Shown: positions 29,160 to 40,668 of the stretch, piece after piece | How positions within the stretch are numbered: the stretch's first letter is position 1 | How the letters are laid out: every line of letters begins with the position of its first letter | NCBI RefSeq assembly: GCF_020509005.1 | Contig: NC_063015.1 | Location: forward strand, 1-64,000 | Origin: Fulvia fulva | Lineage: Eukaryota; Ascomycota; Dothideomycetes; Mycosphaerellales; Mycosphaerellaceae | DNA: 64,000 nt | Reading direction: 5' to 3' | Notes under the pieces: generated by a model | What the model saw: the letters and a program-made list of their open reading frames with translations, nothing else | What the model was told of the DNA's origin: nothing | Database searches by the model: none | Program-made: the position numbers and the translations under genes

Positions 29160-31030
29160 TAGACATAGGATAATAACCGGCGGGTTATAGTAGACACCGG
29201 TGTCGCGCTATAACAAGAGATTAATAAAGCTTACTAGAAGGCCTTCGAGCGAGAAGAAGGTAGTAAGATTAACTTTATAGAACTGTTCGAGTTCAAGCTC
29301 GAAGAGAACCTAGGCGGCGACCTAGACGAGGTATATCTGTTACTCGACGAGGCAGAACACATTCTCGTATCCGAATACTAGAATGTTACCCTAGACAACC
29401 TTACGACCCTTATATCCTAATACCCGAAGACCACCTACGACTTCGTACTATAAGTAGTTAACACGGCGATTACTAAGGGCAGACAACTCGATATAATAGA
29501 GCGAGCTAACGACCTCTAGAACATCTAGTATACTACGCTATATACTAAATACGACCGTATCTACAAGATGCTACGAAGTAAAGAGCTTGTTATATAGAAA
29601 ATAGTAGTAGATCTTAAGAGTAAGAAGGATTGCGACCTAGCTAAGTTATAAGAGCTAGAGAAGAAATATAAGGAAGCTAATAACCTATATAAGCAGTTTA
29701 GCGAGATCGACGAGAAGGAGAAGAAGAAGGCACAAGATGCTAAGGTAAAGAACTAGGCCCTATAACAAGAAGTCGATGACCTAAAGGCTCGGCTTAAGGT
29801 AGGAGACACTATATAGAACGGAGGTAGGGGCCGCTTAGGCCGCCGACCCTCTCGTTCCCGCCTACGCGAGACCTTACTCGAGTAGCTATTACGTAGGTAT
29901 CGCGAAGCTACTAGTAGAGGTAGCGGTAGCGGTAGTAGTAATAACGATAGAGACGACTATAACCGTAGTAATAATAGCCGAGGACGTAATAACGACCGTC
30001 CGCGACTAGGACCTAATAATAGTCGTAACTCGAGAATACGTAACACCCGTACCTAGATACTACTAGTTAACCTTCTAGAACGTCTCTTTACTATTAACCG
30101 TACCCTTACTCGCGGTATAGAGATCGGTAAGGGTGTGCCTAACCCTAAGTACTTCAAGAACGATAATGACCCTAATTTCGATAGCTAGTATAGTAGTGTT
30201 CTCCTAAAGCTAACTATAGCAACCTTCCGTACTAAGGTAGATAGTCTACGCTTTATATATAGGTAGACGTAAGGTAATCCTTAGCGAAGTATCAAGCCGA
30301 GGATCCCTATGCCTAGACAGTAGTCCTTTAACGAGTTCAAGACTAGAGAAGAGTTATTAGATTAGATAACACGCTAATATAGTATACGTAATAAAGGAAC
30401 TAAGGCTATAGTTAACATTACTACCTATAAGTAAGAACAAGGCGAAACCTTTATAGCCTTCTATATACGCTACTCGAAGTTGCGCGCCTAGATGTTATAG
30501 ACCGATAAGACCGAGCTTATACTATTCCGTAACCGACTAAACCGTAAGTACTTTATTAAGACCTTCGGCGACCGCGAAGTCGACCGCCGCCTAGACAGTA
30601 TATAAGACGTTATCGAGGAGTATACCGTACTAGACGAGAGCTTCTACGAGACAGATCGACTATACCCGTAGAAGGAGCGCCCCTATAGTAATAGTAACTC
30701 GAACGGTAATAGCGGCTAGAACAACTAGAACAACGGTAACGTAGTTACTAGTACCGCTACCGGTATAGTAGGTACCTTAGTATAGCGCCTACTACAGTAC
30801 GCTAGTACTAAGAAGAAGGAGGATCTGCCGACATATCTATAGAACCTACCTACGCTTAACCGTAAGTAGCGCGAAGACCTTAAGAAGTAGGGTAAGTGCT
30901 ACCGCTACCGTATAGGTTCTTACGTATCGACTAACCCTAAATGCCTAATATATAGGTACGATAGCGACTATCGCCTACCGCCTCTACGTAATACTACGCC
31001 GAATCCGAACGCGAACCTTAGTTCCCTAGC
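29160..31030 (+). pseudogene. gag remnant of gypsy element A
   Basis: A charged, coiled-coil-like part lies near 29560-29810 (KELEEKYKEANNLYKQFSEI can be read). A capsid-like region follows at about 30100-30640, with ETFIAFYIRYSKLRA, and then a degraded zinc knuckle near 30890-30960 (KCYRYRIGSYVSTNPKC), where Tyr stands in for Cys and His of the CCHC pattern. Many in-frame TAG/TAA codons interrupt it. Confidence 0.8.
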
Positions 31031-31279
31031 CGCCGATCCGTAGTAGGGAAATGGTACGACCGCTACCTAAGCGTAGTAGATAGCGGTCACCCAAACTCCC
31101 TAGGACAGAAAGAGTATAAGATTAAGAGACACGGAATGTAAGAGACGGTAATAGACTATAGTAAGGAGCTTAAGATATCGGTATACGTACTAGATAAACA
31201 ATAGCTAGCTATATACCCTTATATATTATTACCCGTAATGATATAATATAGAAAGGCTCGAGGCCTTATAGATTCTACT

Positions 31280-34200
31280 TCTACCTCTCTCTTTCTTAAC
31301 TAGAAATTTATACGTAAATACATAATACCCCTAATCCCTTTAACGTAAAGCCGACGACTAATACTAGGAGATATAACGGCTACTACACGGCAGATTATAT
31401 ACGCGGCCCTTATAGACGTAGTTATCGGCGATTATTACGAGCAAATGTTATACTACGTTACCGACCTCGAATATAACATCGTCTTTAGCCTACCGTAGCT
31501 TATAGCGCACAACCTAAACATCTTCTAGGAGATAGGCAAGGTAGCATTTAGATCGGATTACTACTTTAGTTACTGTCTATAGAATAAGACATCGACAACA
31601 GTATAATCCCTAAACTATCGCGAGAAGAAGAAGTAGGCACTAGTACGGTACGGACTAGAGCCCTTTACTAAAGAAGTAGCGAGCTTTATAGTAGGAGGGG
31701 CGGAGCTGAACGTCTTATTATATAACCTAGAAGACATAGACGATGAAGAAGTAGACTACTAGGGCGTTTCTTAACGCGCGTAGGGAATGTATACGTACCG
31801 GCCTAGGGCTAAGTGCTTCTATATTATGCCTACTAGGCGTAAGAGCGACGACGGAGAGCTAAAGCTAAGTGTAATAGCTACTCATAATCTAGACCAATTC
31901 TTAAACAAGCAGTTCAATCATAACCCGAAGGAGAAGTTACCGCCGATATACTACGATATTACGGACGCTTTCTTAGCTAAGGATTATAAAGGACTCCTAC
32001 CTTACCGACTAGGCGTAGATCATAAGATTTATATTAAGCCTAATAGTCTATAAGAGCCACTATACCGTAAGCCCTACGGCCTAGCTAAGAAGGAGAACGA
32101 GGTAGTTAAGAAATAGCTAGACGAGCAAATATCTAGAGGGAAGGTACGGAAAGTAGGGCAAAAGACGAGCTAGTCTCCTATACTAGTACTAGTAGTACGT
32201 AAGCCTAGAGGTGGGCTACGTGTTTATATCGACTATAGAGGATTGAATGCGATTACTATTAAGAACCGGTATCCGATTCCCTTAATATAAGAGACGTATA
32301 ACCGTATATACGGTAAGAAGTACTTTACGAAGCTAGACATTATAGCAGCCTTTAACAAGTTACGAATAGCTAAAGGGCACGAGTAGTTAACGGCGTTTAC
32401 GACACGATACGGTATCTACGAGTGTCTAGTACTACTATTCGGCTTGTATAACGGACCAGTATCGTTCTAATTATATATTGATAAGGTCTCATAAGAACAC
32501 CTAGACAACTTTATATCGGCCTACCTAGATGACGTACTTATCTTTAGTAACACTTAGAGGAGTATATCGAACACGTACGGAAGGTTCTTACTAAGCTACG
32601 CGATATAGGACTTATAGTAGACATCGACAAAAGCGAATTCTACTAATAGAAGGTAAGGTATCTTAGGCTAATTATAACCCCTAACGGCATCGAGATAGAC
32701 CCCGAGAAACTCGAATGTATTTAGACATAGGAAGCTCCTAAGAACCTAAAGGATGTCTAGGCCTTCCTTAGATTTGCTAACTTCTATAGGCGGTTCATCG
32801 AAGCATTTTCGCGTATAGCTACTCCTCTTACAAACCTGACCAAGTCGGACGGACTAAGCAATTATAAGAACAGAAGGATTCAATAGTCACTAGATTGCTA
32901 ACGAGACTTTAACAATTTGAAAGCTACGTTTAGCAAAGCCGGTATACTCGTACATTATGTACTAGGTAGGGAAACGGTAGTAGAGACAGATTCTTTAGAT
33001 TTTATAAACGCCGGCGTGCTTTCGTAGTATAACGAGAAGGGTGTGCTACATCCTATAGCCTTCTACTCGAAGAAGTTGAGTCTATAGGAGTGCAATTATG
33101 AAATCTATAACAAGGAACTGTTAGCTATTATTAAGGCTTTTAAGGAATAGAGACCCGAGCTCGCCTACGAAGCAGATAATAAGGACTTATAGCTAGTTAA
33201 GATTTATACCGACTATAAGAACCTAGAATACTTTATAAAGACAAAGTAGCTAAATCGGCGATAAGCGCGTTAGGCTAAGTTCTTGTTATAGTTCAACTTT
33301 AAGATAATATACCGTCTAGGACTTCAAGGTACAAAGCTAGATAGCCTAACGAGACGTAGCTAGGACCTTCCGTAGGGGGTGAACGACCCTCGGAACTAGT
33401 ATTAGTATTAGACATTGCTACCTCCTAAGCGATTCCTTAAGATCGCCTTACTATAGGCAATAGTAGAAGATACGCCGGAAGAAGAGGAACTAGTATAGCT
33501 AGACCCTAAAGCTAAAGAGTTTATACCTATAGAACGAGATACGCCTACTAAACAACCGGCGACGCGTAAAAGTTAACGGGAAGCCGAACTCGAGTATCGA
33601 ATGTCGACGGCGTACGTAACCGATAACGAGCTTAAGACCGCGATTAAGGACCTATAGAAAGACCGTACTCCTATACTACTATAGAGAGCGAAGATTCACC
33701 TAGTATACTATAAAGTAGATAGCGACCTGCTATATGTTCGAAATCAATACGACGGCTAGAGCTTATAGGTACTAAATGACTAAGCCTTATAGACTAGGAT
33801 AATCAAGATAAACTATAAGGCTCTAGTAGTAGGCTATCTAGGACGAGCTCGTACTTATAAACTCGTAGCACGTAAATTCTACTAGCCTAGATTAGCGAGA
33901 TCTATACGTAGATACACCGCGAATTACCGTACCTACCGTATAACAAAATCTCTACACTACTAGCCACTAGGATTATTATAGCTACTTCCTATTCTAGATC
34001 GGCCTTAGAAACATATTGTAGTCGACTTCGTTATTAGACTCCTAGACAGCACTCTTGACGGTATAGTCTATAATAACATTATGACCGTTACTAATAGGCT
34101 TACTAAGGAAGTCGAGCTGATCCCTATTAGCGTAATAACAGTATAGAATACGGCAAGGCTTTTCCTTAAACATATATTCTGTCGGCGCGGGTTTCCTAAC

Positions 34201-35700
34201 ACTATTATATTAGACCGTAGCAAGTAGTAGGTTACTACCTTCTAGAAGAAACACTATAAGATGCTCCGTATAAATCGTAAGCTAAGTTCTTCGTATTACC
34301 TAGAAACTAATAGACAGTCAGAACGTACTAACTAGGCGATAGAACAGTATCTTCGTATATTTACTAATAAGGCATTAGATGACTAGGTAGAATAGCTATG
34401 CCTTGCTCAGTTCGCGATTAATAATCACCTGTCCGAGACTACTAGTATGTCGCCGTTCTACGCTACCTTAGGCTACAACCCTAAGTTTATAGAGCGAGTT
34501 GACCTAAACGCTAGAAAGGAGGGAGGACTAACCACTCTCTAGCGACTAGATACGCGATTAGTAGAAACCTTTATACGTCGAATTTACGAGCTTTATAAGC
34601 ATCTTTAAGAGAATATACGAATGTTATAAGCTCTCTAAGTAGAAGTAGTAAACCGCTACCGAAGCATTCCTCTAGACTATAAGGTAGGTGATTAGGTATA
34701 TCTTAGTACTAAGAACATCCGTACGACTCGACTATCTAAGAAGCTAGATAGGAGATATACCGGCCCTTACTAGATTGCGGAAGTTATGCCGGCTAGACTC
34801 TCTTATCGACTGAAACTATTAGACGCTCTAGTAGGGCTTACTAACTACTTTTATACCTTACTACTATAACGAGCCGACTACCCCGATTTCCTACTACTTA
34901 AAGGGTAGTATCTAGCGCCGCTACTACCGATAACTATCGAACCTAATACTACCGAGGCTAATATAGTAGCCGATATAGTAGTAGCACCTACGTATATATA
35001 CGAGGTGGAAAAGATCCTTAATGTTAAACAGGTACGGGTGGATAGTAGCGGAGTGGAGTAAGAGATCAATCTTCAACTGACTAATAGCACGAGCATATAG
35101 CAATATATTAGGAACCAATATGTTAATTGTGTTAGATGTCTATCTAAGCTAAAGGGGAGAGAAGGTATCTCCCTACAAGCTGAGTCATTATAGATGCCTT
35201 AGGCTACTAGATCACTTCCTAATTGTTGACTCCCTTTGAGATACTACATCTTAACACTTAATATATATACCCGTAAGCGGGTAGGCAAGGTGAAGAAGGG
35301 GTATAAGCGTAAGGTAGATATATAGTATAAGGTAAAATAGGCTAGATATTAGAACGAGGAGGATAGTAAGACCTAGTAACCTATAGAGGATATCCTTAAC
35401 TACGTAGCCGCCGCTATTATAGACTTTCACTATAACCGGCCGGAGTTGTCTACGCCTATAGGCTTCGTAGCTCTATCTAACTAGTCCCTACTAGCTACTA
35501 AGGTGCTCGGGCTTAATACGATCAGGGTCATTCCGAAAGACATCGTTATAAATAAGTCGCCTCGAGCCTTACCTCTAATAGAATCTGCTCCGTATATCTT
35601 CGATACTCGAGTAGAGCCTATAGAGCCTATAATAATACCTAACTTTAGTTATAAGGATTATACGCGAGTGCTAGCCGAAGACAGACTTAGGTCTAGGTCA
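31280..35700 (+). pseudogene. pol remnant of gypsy element A (PR-RT-RNaseH-IN-chromodomain)
   Basis: The reverse transcriptase lies at about 32100-32700 ([20 protein letters not shown]) with an intact YLDD catalytic box at 32522-32533. RNase H follows to about 33350, integrase at about 33980-34530 (HIVVDFVIRLLDS, then ERTN and NTLG-type blocks), and a chromodomain is split: YEVEKILN near 34995, then a 235-base solo LTR, then YKVK-ARY-NEEDSKT-PIEDIL near 35320-35400. Gln and Trp positions are now stops. An 88-codon open stretch at 31787-32053 is just the PR-RT linker. Confidence 0.9.
35022..35256. repeat. Solo LTR (235 bases) nested in element A integrase end
   Basis: It runs TGTT...AACA and is flanked by CTTAA on both sides (35017-35021 and 35257-35261). 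Copies of exactly 235 bases are at 51653, 54290 and 61218. It splits the chromodomain coding region and carries stop codons in the element's frame. Its parent element is not in the window. Confidence 0.93.
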
Positions 35701-35896
35701 AGCTAGCTAACTAGGCAATATGTTTCTTAAAGGAAGCCGGTCGAGAATAGTCTTAATAGAGCGAATACGATATTATCGGATAACAATAGGGTACTAGAGG
35801 ATAATTAGGCGTTCGCGCGATTATAGAGCTCGATAGGTAAGTAGCCTTATAAGGTGGATAACGCTTAGAGGACTAAGGCGTGTTTTAGGAGGGGGG

Positions 35897-36192
35897 TGTT
35901 AGGAACCGCTGTACGTTATCCCAACCGGGCTTGGATCTTTGCAATGATGTCTCTGACTCGTTGAGAAGGTAGTGGTCCCAAACAGTATATGGTGTATACT
36001 TGAAATGAGTTGAGCACGAGGCTCCTATCTACTCGTAAAGAAGCGTCGTCTATATAGTGCCATGTCTTGGCGTGATCTGTCCTGCTCTCTTAATCTCTTG
36101 TCCTCTTGATCTCTTGCTCTCTGTCCCACAGGTTTCCTTGCTCTCATCGCGTAGTGAATGGCTGTGGGGTTCCCACGAATCGAACCGTAACA
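35897..36192. repeat. Solo LTR of another family (296 bases), not RIP-mutated
   Basis: It begins TGTTAGGAACCGCTG and ends CGAACCGTAACA, with GGGGG duplicated on both sides (35892-35896, 36193-36197). It contains a TATA-like CTATATAG and a CT-rich part. It keeps normal CA/TG content in contrast to the surrounding element. It sits in the polypurine tract of A; element B lacks it at the same place. Confidence 0.92.
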
Positions 36193-36201
36193 GGGGGATA
36201 C

Positions 36202-36385
36202 TATTACGGGTAGCCCGCGACCCCCTACTATAGCTACGTCGGCCCGGCTAAACCGCGGACCTTCTACATCGGGTTAGCGCGGCTTGGCTTTGCTTTATAA
36301 CTTCGCCGCGCCTCGCGCTCCTCTTTCGTAGCTTTATAGAACAATAACTATCTCGTTCGGACCCTATAATACGCGCGCCCTTATA
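36202..36385 (+). repeat. 3' LTR of gypsy element A
   Basis: 184 bases, followed by the TCACC duplication. Several positions keep G where the 5' LTR has A (for example GGCTTTGC against AGCTTTAC), consistent with RIP-type changes after insertion. Confidence 0.93.
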
Positions 36386-36390
36386 TCACC

Positions 36391-36565
36391 TCTACTAAAT
36401 TAATCTGCTCGCGCTACTCGTACCTCTTATATATTCATCTCTACGATTGACCTACTCGTATCGTCTTATTGCCCTACTCGTGCCTCTTGTATATTCACCT
36501 CTATAATTAACCTACTCGCGCTACTCGTGCCTCTCGTTTATTTACCTCTACGATTAACCTACTTA
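36391..36565. repeat. Tandem repeats at the right side of X1
   Basis: Three to four units of about 48-60 bases contain CACCTCTAYRATTRACCTACTC and a CGTGCCTCTYGTWTATT part. Same family as 28520-28629 and the inverted arrays in X2. Confidence 0.7.
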
Positions 36566-36620
36566 TAGCTTAGTAGCTCACGATTTTTCGCCTTTATAAG
36601 GCTATACGTTTCTGGCCTTG

Positions 36621-36677
36621 CCCTAACTTATTTAACGTGCTCTACTAGAATAGGAGAGTAGGTTAAATAGGTTAGGG
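36621..36677. repeat. Imperfect hairpin inside the right end of X1
   Basis: Arms CCCTAACTTATTTAACGTGC (from 36621) and TAGGTTAAATAGGTTAGGG (to 36677) pair with about three mismatches over 23 bases. A matching hairpin is at 51459-51515. Confidence 0.8.
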
Positions 36678-36694
36678 TGAGAATGCGACGATGT

Positions 36695-36817
36695 GGTAAT
36701 AATTGTCCCTATGGCAGTAATATGGATACCGTGTAGGTCCCTGTCGGAGTAAGAAATACATAATAGTCCCTGTCGTAGTAATTTTTGACATAATTGTCCC
36801 TGTCGGAGTAATTCACC
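36695..36817 (-). repeat. Right terminal inverted repeat of X1
   Basis: Reverse complement of the 27301-27423 repeat with a handful of changes, again four units of about 30 bases. Its tip is 113 bases from the start codon of the first F-box-like gene. Confidence 0.85.
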
Positions 36818-36930
36818 GCTTGTTGAGGGTACGGAAGAGGCCGTCGGGTCATCGGCGTCAGAGACCAGCGGGGCACCAACGACGTGAGAGGAGAAATGGA
36901 GTTATCCGAGCGGCACATACAGCTACCCCA

Positions 36931-38193
36931 ATGGCGTGTACGACCGAAGATGGGGTGGCAGACAACGCGGGCACGAATGATGACACTTCATCCGCCACCG
37001 AGGACGACTGGAGCGACGCTGACTGGGACGAATGGGAGCGAGAAGGCTTCTATATCCCACCATCGTACAGAGAGAGTCAAAATGCGAAGAAGAAACCTGC
37101 CGCTGACCAAGCTGACCTGACTGCTGCCGACAATGTCGTCGCGGATGAGATCTACGGCGCAGATACTCCAGCATGGGAAGCTGACTGGTGCGAAGCAAGA
37201 GAAATTGACAAGGCTTTCGAGTTCGTGGAAGATCTCATGCGAGTGCAGACAAGAAACAAAGAAACGGCAGAAGCCCAGTCGCAAGAAAAGGAACGACTAT
37301 CACCAGCAGAGCGCATCTTCGGCGTCTACGAGCTGTGCGAGAACGTGCTGGGCCATCTACCGACCAAGGACATCTTCCGCCTCCGTGGTCTTTGCACTAG
37401 CGTGAAGACCACGATTGCGTACTCAAAGACACTCAAGACTAAGCTCTTCCTTATGCCAGATAACTCGGAGAAGCCTGTCTAGATTCACGATCACTACCGC
37501 AACCAGATCCGAGAAGTCATCGAGCCGCCCACCTTTGTGACCTCGAATGAGGAAATTCTAGTGACACGGCAGCTAAATCCACTCATTCGCAACAGTCGGG
37601 AACTCTCACCGACGAAGACTTGTCCTAATGGTTTCAAGAACTGTCTTCTACACAACTTGGCAGACTCGGGACTGAAATCCATAGAGTTTCGTCGCCTCGG
37701 ACTCTGGTGGGACCTACCACGCATGTTCCCAGATGCTGGCTACACCCACATCCTACTCCCTCTACAAAGCATCGCCTCGACCTTCGACAACATGCTCGTC
37801 ACACAACCTCCATCGCCGCAGATCGTCTTCGGCTACAGGACTGGCACAAAGGAACTCGGAAAGACTCCCGTGCAGCTGACAGTCTCTAACCCGAGTGGTG
37901 TGACCATAGCTGACATCCGCCGCGCTGTCGCAGCTAATGGCGCTGGCTACGATGAACTCAGATCAAGGAAGCATGGCGTCACGGTTATGGAGGTGGATGT
38001 GGATGTCATTCTGCCTGGGGAAGAGCATTTTCGAGAATTGGAGAGGGAAGGTGTCATCACTTGTATGGAGGCTGTGCACTCGTGGTCGTTCGGGCCCATG
38101 AAGGATACTATCGCGCAGTTGCATGATGAGATGAATGGTAGACGCAGTTATGTTTACGATAGTCAACAGGCTTACGGACATTTGAGGTTTTGA
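36931..38193 (+). pseudogene. F-box-like protein gene 1, one in-frame TAG
   Basis: From ATG 36931 the frame is open to 38193 (about 420 codons) except for TAG at 37480-37482. An acidic N-terminus precedes an F-box-like block, FGVYELCENVLGHLPTKDIF followed by RLRGLCTSVKTTI, near residues 130-165, as in many fungal F-box families that recruit proteins to SCF ubiquitin ligases. The region after the stop (residues 184-420) is well formed. The stop could come from CAG or TGG by a single C-to-T change at CpA, the RIP signature, and the transposon end is only 113 bases upstream of the start. I call it a pseudogene; read-through or an unseen intron is possible. It is paralogous to the next gene. Confidence 0.72.
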
Positions 38194-38514
38194 GGAGTGG
38201 GTGCGAGCAAGCGCGCGATGGGGGTTTTCGATTGATTGATCGTATGGCCTTGTAGCGGGCAATTGGGGGGTATAGTATAGTGTTAAGCGAATGCAGGAGA
38301 CTCCCGCATACATCTTCAGGTGAACGCTTCCAACACGAATTCTCGCACGTGACTCATCCGGCATTCACTTCTCGAACAAAGACGCGAAAGTCAAATGCAG
38401 TTTCGCGACGACACAATAACACAACAACACAACTCGTGGACCGGCCATAAATCTCAAACTCGTGGTCACCATTCTGCAGGGTCCTGTGATCGCCTCAACA
38501 AGATCGGACACGCA
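38194..38514. other. Spacer between the F-box-like paralogs
   Basis: 320 bases with no separate gene. An upstream in-frame ATG for the second paralog lies at 38395, so part of this may be coding or leader. Confidence 0.45.
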
Positions 38515-39912
38515 ATGACACAAGACTTCATCATCGCGCCTTTCGCGCCCACCAACAGGTCCCGCGCATATCTCACCCGCAATGGGCAGAACACCTCTTC
38601 ACAACAGAAGCGAAAGCCGACAGCACGAGATGCGGCGAAACTAGCTAGGCAGAAGATACTCGCGACATCTGCCTCGAGTCGTATTAATATTGGTCGAGTT
38701 GGGAAGGCGAAGATCAAGGCTAAGAGGGCTAAAGCACGCAAGCCGATGCGCAAAGCTGGCCCGGGGGAAGATGAAGAGCAGGACAGCTCTGAAGATGCGA
38801 CTATGAACGATGATGGTGCACATGAGAAATCGGCAGAGCCAGCAGCCAACTCGACTTATAGGGCGGAGCGAGAACTCTCAGCACCCGAGAAGGTCTTTGG
38901 CATCTTCGAATTGTGCGAGATTATAGTCTCCAACCTCCCAACGCACGATCTCTTTCGCACAAGAGGTGTCAACCAAACTGTCAAAGCGGCCATCAACGAC
39001 TCGAAGGTCTGTAAGGAGAAGCTCTTCCTGACACCTACGTCAGCTCCACCCGTCACTTGGCTCTGGACCGTTGGAGAAGACGTCTATCATTCAGTGCCAT
39101 ACGCACCCTCGAGTGCATTCCCAGGTGATTGGATTGGAGACAGTGACCAGGCCTCTCCCTACGACGTACAGCAACCACGACATCTCAACAGTATGGTGTT
39201 GCGTCGCGGGCAGGTAGAGCCAGTCAGGCATCCATTCCAACACTGGCCTCGTAAGCTCCTGAACTGCAGTGCATGCACGTATGCCGCTGAAGAGGAGAGC
39301 GGTTGAAAAGGCTTCAGCCTGAAGATCCCCTCGTTCGATACGGCAGATACTGCTGTGTTCGATGAGATGTTTTTGACACAGTCTCCTGTACAATCTGCGA
39401 CGTTCTCGTACTCAACCATTCCCAGGATCCGGGCGACTGACAACACAAGGCCAAAGGTCACGCTGGACATCCCGGGTGGAATCAGGCTGAAGCACATTCG
39501 CGAAGCAGTCGAGGCGTTCGGACATGCTAACAACACTCTATACGACACTCGTCTCGCCTTCCACGAGAGGGACGCCACGTTCTCGAGTGAGGCTACGTTC
39601 GAAGAAATGGAGGTCCACGGAGAATTGATCTGCAGTGTAATTCACGCACATCGAGAACGGGAGCATGCTGTGCGCGGCGGTGAACAGGACAAGGAGACGT
39701 TCGGCCTGGGCAAGATGGTTCTCGAGGACACGGAGCCTGCCGAAGTAGTCCAAGACCCTATGGACATGACCGACATGCGAGAGAGCTTGCCGGAAGTCGC
39801 TGGCTGGTCGTCATCAGATCCAGCGTATGCGTTCCGTCATGCAAGGAGCCGTGCGTACACGATTCACGGAAGCGGTATCAAGGAGCCTATCACATCTGAG
39901 CGACAGCTTTGA
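38515..39912 (+). pseudogene. F-box-like protein gene 2, one in-frame TGA
   Basis: From ATG 38515 (or 38395) the frame continues to 39912 except for TGA at 39304-39306. The N-terminus is Lys/Arg-rich (KRKPTARDAAKLARQKI; KAKIKAKRAKARKPMRK), then acidic, then an F-box-like block, VFGIFELCEIIVSNLPTHDL followed by FRTRGVNQTVKAAI, aligned with the first paralog. The part after the stop is long and coding-like (TLDIPGGIRLKHIREAVEAF, parallel to TVSNPSGVTIADIRRAVAAN in paralog 1). The TGA could derive from CGA or TGG, neither a CpA change, so RIP is not the obvious cause. One intron around the stop is possible but no clean pair of sites was seen. Confidence 0.7.
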
Positions 39913-40355
39913 GAATCTTTGAAGCTATGCGGGATTTAGAATCGTGTACGGATGGTATGGATGGCTGGGGTTTGAGGTTGCTCATGCGGTATGATTACGT
40001 GGGACTGGCGCATCTCTTCCTACTGCTTGATGGCTGTAGTTTCTGTACGACACAGTGATTCTTTTTCGACCGTTGACATGTCGTAAGACGCATCCACAGC
40101 ATGTCGTAAGGAGTAAGATCTCCTGTAAGCGGAAAGCGCCTAGCCCTAGCACAATGTGATTTTGCTGTACAAGTCTTCGACGCCGAAGGGCACGCCAACG
40201 GCCTGTCGTGCCACCTCAGCCTCCGTAATGCCTTCACCATACATTAGACCTACCTTCATGTCAGTAAGGCATTGGTCCGAGAGTCAGTTTGAGTAATCTG
40301 AGAATTCTCAAAGATCGTAAAAAATGTGCTGTTGGCGGTTGTGAACCTCCAAAGG
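39913..40355. other. Intergenic; may hold the former 3' end of the HET gene
   Basis: No full gene is seen. On the minus strand, from 40355 downwards, the HET frame could continue for about 30 codons if the MITE-like element is ignored. A further short open stretch near 40240-40140 (-) has no recognised domain. Confidence 0.35.
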
Positions 40356-40668
40356 TAAGCGTAGCGGAGTGGAGCTCTCTACCAACCCTTCTAGACTGCA
40401 AAGTAGCGTGCGATCCACGCTACCGCTACCCGACGTACAGTGCTTATTATACGACGACATAGGCGTTAGCGACGAGTATATGTTTGCGAGTTCGCCAACA
40501 GGCACAGTGCGGTAGGTCACGTGACCCTGAAACTTGGAAGTTGACCAATTAGAGCGGGCGCCAAGGCTAGTTGAGGGCTGGTATAGAGCTTCACTCCCTC
40601 GCTGACGCCTCACCTACGTACTCGCAAGCTCGTACTCCGGTGTGGCTAGCGCTCGGTCGCTACGCTTA
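40356..40668. mobile_element. MITE-like element with 11-base inverted ends and TA target
   Basis: The ends TAAGCGTAGCG (40356-40366) and CGCTACGCTTA (40658-40668) are inverted copies, each including an outer TA that fits a TA duplication of the Tc1/mariner kind. Length is about 313 bases with no gene. It contains the perfect palindrome GGTCACGTGACC (40515-40526). Its right TTA supplies the stop codon of the HET frame. Confidence 0.6.

Larger units (their letters stand above)
28630..36385 (+). mobile_element. Ty3/gypsy LTR retrotransposon A, RIP-mutated, with two nested solo LTRs
   Basis: Identical-length LTRs (184 bases) at 28630-28813 and 36202-36385 are flanked by the target duplication TCACC (28625-28629, 36386-36390). 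The LTR ends now read TATTACGG...CTTATA; an inverted copy elsewhere still has TGTCACGG, so TG/CA ends became TA. The internal order is gag, protease, reverse transcriptase, RNase H, integrase, chromodomain, the Ty3/gypsy chromovirus order. Stop codons stand where Gln (CAA/CAG) and Trp (TGG) are expected. A G-rich polypurine tract before the 3' LTR is interrupted by a younger solo LTR. The element is dead. Confidence 0.95.
27301..36817. mobile_element. Element X1: terminal-inverted-repeat element with a gypsy element inserted
   Basis: The two ends are inverted copies of about 120 bases beginning GGTGAATTACTCCGACAGGG; a third copy is at 51319. Without the gypsy element A (28630-36385) X1 would be about 1.76 kb. 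Each terminal repeat is followed by a hairpin and then by short tandem repeats rich in CTACTCGTR-like motifs. The interior (27530-28510) is low in CpA/TpG and shows no intact gene; a stretch near 28200-28440 looks weakly coding. No clear target-site duplication flanks it. The class is unknown: terminal inverted repeats suggest a DNA transposon, probably non-autonomous. Confidence 0.6.

Noticed and set aside
31787..32053. 88-codon frame as an independent small gene
   Set aside because: It is in register with the protease-reverse transcriptase linker of gypsy element A; it is simply a stretch without RIP stops.
34878..35118. Two short minus-strand frames repeated at 54428-54668 and similar to one at 61405
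   Set aside because: They lie on the 235-base solo LTR and its flanks, so recurrence reflects the repeat and not a conserved gene.
36621..36677. CCCTAAC motif as an interstitial telomere
   Set aside because: Only one CCCTAAC per arm, not tandem, explained by the hairpin of the X element.
40308..40613. 101-codon minus-strand frame near the HET gene
   Set aside because: It lies almost wholly in the MITE-like element with inverted ends and shows no domain.
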